From NCBI GenBank assembly GCA_021786915.1, contig JAJYMP010000355.1, forward strand, positions 1-8,610: DNA of 8,610 nucleotides, in the 5' to 3' direction. Below the pieces are notes generated by a model, which had not been told where the DNA came from, made no database searches, and saw only the letters and a program-made list of their open reading frames with translations. This document shows, in pieces, positions 1 through 5,520 of this stretch (its first letter is position 1; each line of letters starts with the position of its first letter). Source of the stretch: Chloroflexota bacterium (GTDB lineage Bacteria > Chloroflexota > Limnocylindria > Limnocylindrales > CSP1-4). Both the position numbers and the translations under genes were made by a program.

Positions 1-21
1 GCCGGCCCGTTCCTGGCTGGA

Positions 22-44
22 AGTTCGGCCTAGTGGCCTGAACT
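22..44. other. Hairpin-forming inverted repeat, possible end-of-operon structure
   Basis: AGTTCGGCC (22-30), a TAGT loop (31-34) and GGCC-T-GAACT (35-44) form a nine-pair stem with one bulged T and a four-base loop. There is no T-tract on either strand, so it is not a classical intrinsic terminator. It lies about 70 bases beyond the stop of the minus-strand operon and could act as a 3'-end stabiliser or as a convergent terminator shared with a gene to the left of the window. A partial direct repeat, GTTCGGCC, recurs at 46-53. Confidence 0.35.
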
Positions 45-92
45 GGTTCGGCCCCGCCTCGGTCTGCGAGAAGCCCTCGGCCTGACCGTGGC

Positions 93-111
93 GCCCGGGG
101 GCCTGCCGGGC
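93..111 (-). terminator. GC-rich hairpin just after the GT2 stop codon
   Basis: GCCCGG (93-98) and CCGGGC (106-111) can pair around a seven-base loop, five bases past the stop codon (117-119) of the last minus-strand gene. The position fits a terminator or a 3' stabilising stem. There is no downstream U-run, so Rho-independent termination is doubtful, and short GC-only stems arise easily by chance at this base composition. Confidence 0.3.
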
Positions 112-116
112 CGCCG

Positions 117-902
117 CTACTCGCCCAGGATCGGCCGCCCCCGCTTCATCGCCTTCTCGCGGTTCGCCCACAGGCGCAGCCGCAGCAGCCAGAAGTCCTT
201 CACCGCGCGCCAGATCACGGCCGGCTTCGCGCCCGTGGGCGACCCCGCGACCCGTGCGTAGTGCGGCACGCCCACCTCGGCGATCGACCGCCCGGCCTGG
301 CGGATCCGGTTGAGCAGCTCGGCCGAGAAGAAGGCGCCGCCGGACTCGACGCGCACGCCCTCGAGCGCCGCCCGTTGGAACAGCTTGCAGGCGCAGTCCA
401 CGTCGGTCACGCGCAGCCCGAAGAAGATCCGGTTGGCGAGCTTGTAGGTCCGGGCGTACAGCACGCGGACCAGAGGGTCGGCGCGCTTGATGCGGTATCC
501 GACGACGACATCTGGGTTGTCTCCCTGGGCCATCCGCGCCGTCAGCCGGCCGATGTCGGCCACCCTGAACTGGCGGTCGCCGTCGGTGAACGCGAGCAGC
601 TCGTAGCGCGACGCCTCGAACCCCGCCCGCAGCGCACCGCCGTAGCCCCGGTTGGGCCGCAGGTGGACCGCCCGGACGATGTCCGGATGCTCGGCCGCCA
701 GCCGGTCGGCGATGTCGCCGGTCCGGTCCTTCGAGCCGTCGTCGACGGCGATGATCTCGAAGGTCTCGGCCAGCGTCGGGAGGGCGTCCAGCGCCTCGGC
801 CACGAGGGCCTCGATGTTGGCCTCCTCGTTGTGCGCCGGAAAGAAGTACGACAAGCGCGGCACGCGGGCCGGGATGGCGCCGGGTGCGGCTGCGGTGGTC
901 AT
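117..902 (-). CDS. Family-2 glycosyltransferase, polyprenyl-phosphate sugar synthase type (DPM synthase-like)
   Basis: This is a 261-residue soluble enzyme with a GT-A fold. It shows FPAHNEE (residues 21-27), the nucleotide-binding VDDGSKDRT (53-61), an RPNRGYGGALRAGF block (82-95) and the metal-binding TDGD DXD motif (106-109). These are the hallmarks of dolichol/polyprenyl-phosphate mannose or glucose synthases. The expected reaction is transfer of a hexose from GDP- or UDP-sugar to polyprenyl phosphate on the cytoplasmic face, making the donor used by GT-C enzymes. There is no C-terminal membrane segment, so it is the short single-domain type. A basic, Trp/Leu-rich tail (about 229-256) may bind the membrane surface. 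The start is ATG at 902, with a modest GGGGA at 910-914. The start overlaps the upstream gene's stop as ATGA, implying translational coupling. Sugar and nucleotide specificity cannot be read from the sequence. Confidence 0.93.
   Translation of the reverse strand: MTTAAAPGAIPARVPRLSYFFPAHNEEANIEALVAEALDALPTLAETFEIIAVDDGSKDRTGDIADRLAAEHPDIVRAVHLRPNRGYGGALRAGFEASRYELLAFTDGDRQFRVADIGRLTARMAQGDNPDVVVGYRIKRADPLVRVLYARTYKLANRIFFGLRVTDVDCACKLFQRAALEGVRVESGGAFFSAELLNRIRQAGRSIAEVGVPHYARVAGSPTGAKPAVIWRAVKDFWLLRLRLWANREKAMKRGRPILGE
899..902 (-). other. ATGA stop/start overlap between membrane protein and GT2 genes
   Basis: On the minus strand the TGA stop of the DUF2723-like gene (899-901) overlaps the ATG of the GT2 gene (900-902) by sharing the bases ATGA. 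This is a standard arrangement for translational reinitiation. It indicates that the two products are made from one message and probably in a fixed ratio. Confidence 0.85.
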
Positions 903-2620
903 GGTGTGGTCCCCAAGCGGCCCGTGACGAGGAAGAGGTTACCGGGCCGACCGACGGGCTGGATCGCATATCGCCGCGCGAGGGTCTGGACGTCCCAATC
1001 TGACACGCGGATGACGTAGACGGGCCGGGTGCCCAGGTACCTGTCGATGACGTCGGGGACCGAGCCCAGCTGGTCCCAGACGCGATTGCTGTCGTCGATG
1101 ATCAGCAGGTCGGCCCGACGGTGCTCCACGTCCCGGCCATACCACATCGGCGTCGAGTAGCTCCACCACGAGATGACCACGGCGTTGGGGCGCATCGCGC
1201 CGAACGCCTGGTCGAGCCACGCCTGTGCCCCGGAGCCCGCCGACTGGTCGGCGTCCGTCCAGCGCGCGCTCAGCCCCAACCCGGTGGGCACCAGCAGCGC
1301 GGCCGCGAATGCGAGCGCGACGGCCGGTGCCATGGCGAGACGTCGCCGCCCGGGGAGGGCGATCGAGGGCTCCCCACCGAGCTCGTCGGGGTCCGCCTCG
1401 TGCGCGCCCGCGCGGCGCAGGATCGCCTCGACTGCGGCGGCCGCGAGGATCGCGAGCCACGTCCACACGAAGAAGGCCGGCCCCAGGTAGTAGCGGGTGA
1501 TGTCGGCGTTCGCATACGAGCCCGCGAAGACCACCGTGACCAGCAGGGCCGTGCCCGAGAACAGCGCGTACTTTGGCTGCTTCACCGCGGTCACGAGCAG
1601 CCCGACGGGGACCAGCGCGAGGAGCGGCCCGTACTGGTCCGACCCCAGCCTGGCGAGCGCCGCGAGCTTGCCCGGCAGGTCCGCGAGCATGTTGACGTCG
1701 CCCTGGAACTGCTTCGCGAGGACGATCGCCCAGAAGCCGCCCCAGGTCTCCGGGTGGCCGTACACCAGCGGGGCGCGGAGGATCCCGGCGCGGAGCGGCA
1801 GCTCGAGGTACAGCAGCGCGGCCACGCCCAGCGCGGTTCCCACCGCGGCGAGGACCAGCCGCGGGCGGGACAGCACGCTCGGCTCGACGGCCAGGACGAA
1901 CAGCACGATCGACGGCGCGAGGATGAGCGCCAGGCCATGATTCGCGGCCGCCACCCCGTAGATCGCGGCGGCCAGCACGACGGCCCGATCGCCGCGCCGC
2001 CGGTACGCGGCATCGCCGGGGCGGTCGCGCCGCCCGTCGACGAGCGCCTTCCAGCGCAGCAGCGCGAGGGTCAGCGCCACGACCAGCGCGATGTGCAGCG
2101 CGTGGGCGTCCGCGGCGCTCGAGATGTGCCAGACGATGGGCGTGAGCGCGAAGCCGATGCCCGCAGCCGCCGCGATCGCGAGCGGGACGCCGACGCGGCG
2201 CGCGACCAGCACCGTCCCGCCCGCCGCGACCGCGGCACAGGTGGCGGCCATCAGGTTCATCAGGAACGCCGGCTGGCCGAGTGGCGCCGTGACGATGGAG
2301 AACAGCCAGCCGGTGACGACGAACGCGGGGAAGCCGGTCGGGTGCATCGTGCCCAGCAGCGGCAGGACGGTCTGCGCCTCGGCCGTGTCCCAGTAGCCGA
2401 GGCCCGGCAGCAGGGTGGTCTGGTACACGGCCAGCGCGGCGAAGGCGACGAGCACGGCGACGACTTGACCGAGGTCCGGCCGGCGCCATCGCGAGGTCTC
2501 GCCCGACGGGGCATCCGCGCCGGAAGGTGACGACGCTTCGCCGCCGCCGGCCTCGCCCGCCGCGATGTCCGAGACGTCCTGCTCGTCGGGCGCGGCCCCT
2601 GCCCCGGCGCTACCAGCCAA
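899..2620 (-). CDS. DUF2723 / TMEM260-like polytopic membrane protein, putative protein O-mannosyltransferase
   Basis: This 573-residue protein has a low-complexity Gly/Ala/Ser/acidic N-terminus (1-48), about 10-11 hydrophobic segments (52 to about 455) and a C-terminal soluble domain (about 460-573). The first extracytoplasmic loop carries GYWDTAEAQ (75-83, acidic D78 and E81) followed by GTMHPTGFPAF (90-100). A later SSAADAHAL (167-175) sits where the family has its W..S..EVYAL-type motif. This order is characteristic of DUF2723 (PF11028), the family of human TMEM260, which is reported to O-mannosylate extracellular domains. I infer a GT-C glycosyltransferase using a polyprenyl-phosphate sugar made by the adjacent GT2. 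The C-terminal domain (AVVISWWSYSTPMWY, about 495-509) resembles the soluble tails of other DUF2723 proteins. The start is taken as TTG 2620, preceded by GGGGG at 2628-2632. It lies inside the end of the upstream gene (11-base overlap). The next in-frame start candidate would fall within the first membrane helix. Confidence 0.85.
   Translation of the reverse strand: MAGSAGAGAAPDEQDVSDIAAGEAGGGEASSPSGADAPSGETSRWRRPDLGQVVAVLVAFAALAVYQTTLLPGLGYWDTAEAQTVLPLLGTMHPTGFPAFVVTGWLFSIVTAPLGQPAFLMNLMAATCAAVAAGGTVLVARRVGVPLAIAAAAGIGFALTPIVWHISSAADAHALHIALVVALTLALLRWKALVDGRRDRPGDAAYRRRGDRAVVLAAAIYGVAAANHGLALILAPSIVLFVLAVEPSVLSRPRLVLAAVGTALGVAALLYLELPLRAGILRAPLVYGHPETWGGFWAIVLAKQFQGDVNMLADLPGKLAALARLGSDQYGPLLALVPVGLLVTAVKQPKYALFSGTALLVTVVFAGSYANADITRYYLGPAFFVWTWLAILAAAAVEAILRRAGAHEADPDELGGEPSIALPGRRRLAMAPAVALAFAAALLVPTGLGLSARWTDADQSAGSGAQAWLDQAFGAMRPNAVVISWWSYSTPMWYGRDVEHRRADLLIIDDSNRVWDQLGSVPDVIDRYLGTRPVYVIRVSDWDVQTLARRYAIQPVGRPGNLFLVTGRLGTTP
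2610..2620 (-). other. 11-base overlap of two minus-strand genes, TTG start inside the upstream gene
   Basis: The TAG stop of the upstream membrane protein (2610-2612) lies downstream of the TTG start of the next gene (2618-2620), so the genes share 11 bases in different frames. With the ATGA junction at 899-902, this makes all three minus-strand genes one overlapping operon. The TTG is the most upstream plausible start, and its spacing to GGGGG (2628-2632) is seven bases. Confidence 0.7.
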
Positions 2621-4136
2621 GCGTCTGCCCCCACGCCACGCCCCACAGGTTGACGGCCAACCCGGCGACGAGCAGCCCGTAGGCCGCCAGCCGCGGCCGC
2701 CCGTCCGCGCGCGCCGCGCCGAGCGCGACCAGCGGCAGCAGGAACGGCATGAAGTCGAGCGAGAACCGGTAGCCCCACTGCACCCAGCCCTGGCTGAAGT
2801 GCGCGAGGTTGAACAGCCCGATGATCGCGACGGCGGCCGTGGCGCCCACCTTGAGTCTCGCTGTCAGTGGCCGCCGGAAGGCGAGCAGCGCCAGCAGCAG
2901 CCCCGGTGCCGAGAGCAGGATGCTCGTGCCGATGTCGACGGGCATCGCCAGGGGGCAGGCCGGGTCGAGCAGCGAGCGGTGCGTGTCGGGGGGGACGCAC
3001 AGCGGGACCGGATCGCCGAAGCCCAGTGTGTTGGGCTTGATGTCGGGCGCGACGACGGGCAGCGAGCCGAACATGATCAGCAGGTTCTGCGGGATGTAGC
3101 GGACGTCCTCGATCGACCAGTCCGGGTGGTAGCCCAGTGTCGGGTAGCCGTTCGCCTCGAGCTGGTACTGGTAGTCGTAACCCGGGTTCATCACCGAGCC
3201 GGTGGTCGCGAAGGTGTAGACGAGGAGCGCGGCCATGGGCAGGAACGCGCCGACGCCGGTGGAAACGGTCCGACGGAGCCGCGTGGCGCCGCCGCCCACG
3301 AGGATGAACCACGGCGCCGCGAGGACCAGCGGCAGGCGGGCCGTGGCGCTCAGGCCCAGGAGCAGCCCGGCCAGCATCTGCGAGCGGTCGAGCGGCCAGG
3401 TGCTCGCCCACAGGCGACGCAGACGCGAGTCCCCGGGCACGCCCGCGTCAAGCTGACCGGCGACACGGTCGTCCTCCTCGGCGATCGTCTCGTCCGGGGC
3501 CCGCCGGTCGTGGCGGAGCGTCACCCCCACCGCGAGCATCGCCAGGCTGAGCGCCACAAGGTGCGCCAGGTACCAGGTCGTGCCCTTGGCCGCCGCCCAC
3601 CACCAGGCAGTGCCGGTCGCGAAGATGATCGTCACGACGGCCCGCGTCGAGGTGCGCAGGCGCAGGCCGCCCACCATCCACCATGTGGCCAGGACGCCCA
3701 GGGCCCCGAGCCAGATCGCGATCGCCTCCTCGTCGGTGAACAGCCCGTACAGCGCGACGAATGGCATCAGCACCAACGCGGGGAGTGGCGGGAACGGGAG
3801 CAGCACCCGCCCGATGTCCTGCCCGGCGGCGTCCTTGAGCGGGTAGACGTCCTGGTAGTAGGCGTTGTCGGGGACGCCCGGGTAGGCGACGCCGGTCACC
3901 TGGTTGACCCCGTCCTGGATCGGGTACGGGATCCACGCCCGCCCGTGGAGGAAGGCGTCGGCCTGCCACACGAAGTGGATGTACTGGTTGTAGCGCTCCG
4001 GGTGCGACACCCAGTAGACGGCGAAGGCGGCCGCGGCCAGCAGCAGCCCGACGCCGATGGCCATCAGGCGCTCGCGGGAACCGCTGACGACGGGGGCCGT
4101 CAGGGGGCCCTCGGCTATACTCCGATCCACCTTCAA
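2610..4136 (-). CDS. Polytopic GT-C-like membrane protein, putative lipid-linked-sugar glycosyltransferase
   Basis: I cannot assign this 508-residue protein to a named family. It has a first helix at 26-43 and then an extracytoplasmic loop with ERYNQYIHFVWQADAFLHG (48-66), a layout typical of GT-C loop 1 with its acidic residue after helix 1. PFPPLPALVLMP (114-125), a FATGTAWWWAAAKGTTWYLAH block (172-192) and a C-terminal WGYRFSLDFMPFLLPL (454-469) resemble hypothetical glycosyltransferases of actinobacterial and Chloroflexota genomes. A charged segment (208-250) splits the membrane core. A long external loop (about 312-400) carries two cysteines (C380, C394) that could form a disulfide. Its operon with a GT2 and a DUF2723 protein supports a role in sugar transfer outside the membrane, but the acceptor is unknown. 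The start is uncertain: TTG 4136 (used here), GTG 4130, or ATG 4064 (residue 25), which begins right at the first helix and would leave a larger divergent promoter space. Confidence 0.8.
   Translation of the reverse strand: MKVDRSIAEGPLTAPVVSGSRERLMAIGVGLLLAAAAFAVYWVSHPERYNQYIHFVWQADAFLHGRAWIPYPIQDGVNQVTGVAYPGVPDNAYYQDVYPLKDAAGQDIGRVLLPFPPLPALVLMPFVALYGLFTDEEAIAIWLGALGVLATWWMVGGLRLRTSTRAVVTIIFATGTAWWWAAAKGTTWYLAHLVALSLAMLAVGVTLRHDRRAPDETIAEEDDRVAGQLDAGVPGDSRLRRLWASTWPLDRSQMLAGLLLGLSATARLPLVLAAPWFILVGGGATRLRRTVSTGVGAFLPMAALLVYTFATTGSVMNPGYDYQYQLEANGYPTLGYHPDWSIEDVRYIPQNLLIMFGSLPVVAPDIKPNTLGFGDPVPLCVPPDTHRSLLDPACPLAMPVDIGTSILLSAPGLLLALLAFRRPLTARLKVGATAAVAIIGLFNLAHFSQGWVQWGYRFSLDFMPFLLPLVALGAARADGRPRLAAYGLLVAGLAVNLWGVAWGQTLGW
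4116..4121 (+). promoter_or_regulatory. Possible -10 element for the large plus-strand gene
   Basis: TATACT matches the sigma-70 -10 consensus TATAAT at five of six positions. It is one of very few AT-rich hexamers in this high-GC stretch. Transcription starting about seven bases downstream would give a leader of about 28 bases containing the ribosome binding site at 4145-4150. No good -35 hexamer is visible at the normal 16-18 base spacing. It falls inside the 5' end of the divergent gene if that gene starts at 4136 or 4130. Confidence 0.4.
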
Positions 4137-4144
4137 CGCTCGCT

Positions 4145-4150
4145 AGGAGG
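4145..4150 (+). promoter_or_regulatory. Strong ribosome binding site (AGGAGG) fixing the GTG start at 4156
   Basis: A full-consensus AGGAGG is followed by five bases (GTCCC) and then GTG at 4156. This is the strongest Shine-Dalgarno match seen in the window. It decides the start in favour of GTG 4156 over the in-frame ATG at 4198, which has no comparable site. The other three genes have weaker G-rich sites, so this gene may be translated more efficiently. Confidence 0.85.
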
Positions 4151-4155
4151 GTCCC

Positions 4156-5520
4156 GTGACCGCTTCCGGCTCGGGCGTGCCCGGCCGGGGGAGCACGATG
4201 GACGATACCCCCCGACGAGGCATCGGCCGCGAGATCGCCACGATCCTGGTGATCGGGCTCGTCGCCCGGCTGATATTGGCATATCTCCTGCCCGGCTCCG
4301 GGTTCGCCAACGACCTCGCCAGCTTCCGCGGCTGGGCCAATGACCTGGCGACGAACGGCCTGTGGGGCTTCTACGCCCGGCCCGGGTTCCACGACTACAC
4401 GCCGGGCTACCTCTACGCGCTGTGGCTCGTGGGCGTCGTCGGGAACTTCCTGGGCGGGATCGGCGACCTCATCAAGATCCCCGCCATCCTCGCCGACCTC
4501 GCGATCGGCTGGCTGGTCTGCGACATGGCGCTGGAGCTGGGCGTCTCCCGGCGCTCGGCGCTGATCGCCGCCGCCGTGGCGGTGTTCAACCCGATCTCGT
4601 GGTTCGACTCGGTGGTCTGGGGCCAGGTCGACTCGTTCGGCGTGGTGTTCCTGCTGCTCTCGGTCCGCGAGCTGTGGCGGGGCCGGACCGAGCGCTCGGC
4701 GATCCTCGCGGTGGCGGCTGCCCTGATCAAGCCGCAGCTGGGGATCCTCGCGTTCCTGGTTGCGGCGGTGACCATCCGCCGCGCGCTGTGGCCGGCCGGG
4801 AGCTGGGGCGACGAGCCGGCGCCCGAGCCCACGGGGATCCGCCCGGAGCGCATGATCCGCGGCCCCATCCGGATCATCACGACCGGCATGGCCGGGTTCT
4901 TCACGGCCATCGCGCTCTCGGCGCCGTTCGGGCTGTCGCTCGCCGGCCTCATCGACCAGCTGTTCAAGACTGCCGCCGGCTACCCGTACCTGACGGTGAA
5001 CGCCTACAACCTCTGGGCGCTGGTCGGCGCGGGCAACGGCAGCATGGCCGAGAACGGCGGCTGGACGCTCGACTCGCCGCCGCTCCCCCCCGCCACCGGC
5101 CCATTCTCCTCGTTCCTCGGCGTGCCGGCGGTCGTCGTGGGCGCGGTGCTCCTCGGCGCCGTGATCCTGGGCGTGTCGCTGCTCGTCGCCCGCCGGCCGG
5201 ACCGGCGCACGATCCTGGTGGGCGTCTGCGTGCTGGCGCTGGCGTTCTTCGCGGTGCCCACCCGCGTCCACGAGCGCTACCTGTACCCGCTGTTCGCCCT
5301 CGCCGCGATCCTGCTGGCGTTCTCGTGGCGGTGGCGGATCGCCTACATGCTGGCCTCGATCGCCGTCTTCCTCAACATGTACGTGGTCCTGACCACGATC
5401 TACCCCGACAACCCCTCGATCAGCGACTGGCTGGGGATCGGCCCGGCGGTCCACAGCTCCACGGGCGTCACGCTCGTGGCGCTCACGATCACGGGCGTGT
5501 TCCTGTGGTCGCTCGCCCAG
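4156..5520 (+). other. Module 1 of the fusion: Gpi18/COG5542-like GT-C mannosyltransferase domain
   Basis: Residues 1-455 contain about 11 hydrophobic segments. After the first helix (about 26-46) the loop has FANDLASFRGWAND (50-63), whose acidic residue lies where GT-C enzymes place their catalytic Asp, then HDYTPGYLY (79-87). The signature FNPISWFDSVVWGQVDS (144-160), ALIKPQ (189-194) and TRVHERYLYP (369-378) are the motifs I associate with bacterial Gpi18-related proteins and, more loosely, ALG6/ALG8-type enzymes. The module appears complete, with no lost motif, so it is probably active. Its acceptor (glycan, glycolipid or protein-bound sugar) is unknown. Confidence 0.82.

Noticed and set aside
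939..2489. A 516-codon minus-strand frame within the DUF2723-like gene
   Set aside because: It is on the same strand but another frame. The Arg/Ala/Gly/Pro-rich product lacks membrane segments and motifs, and the frame of 899-2620 carries the family signature.
4084..4103. Inverted repeat CTGACG-N8-CGTCAG as a possible operator
   Set aside because: Only six bases per arm in GC-rich DNA is likely by chance. It has no second copy in the window and may lie within coding sequence.
2565..4343. A 592-codon open frame on the plus strand
   Set aside because: It is antisense to the GT-C-like membrane protein and shows the same Arg/Gln/Glu-rich shadow composition. It also crosses the well-supported start at 4156 in another frame.
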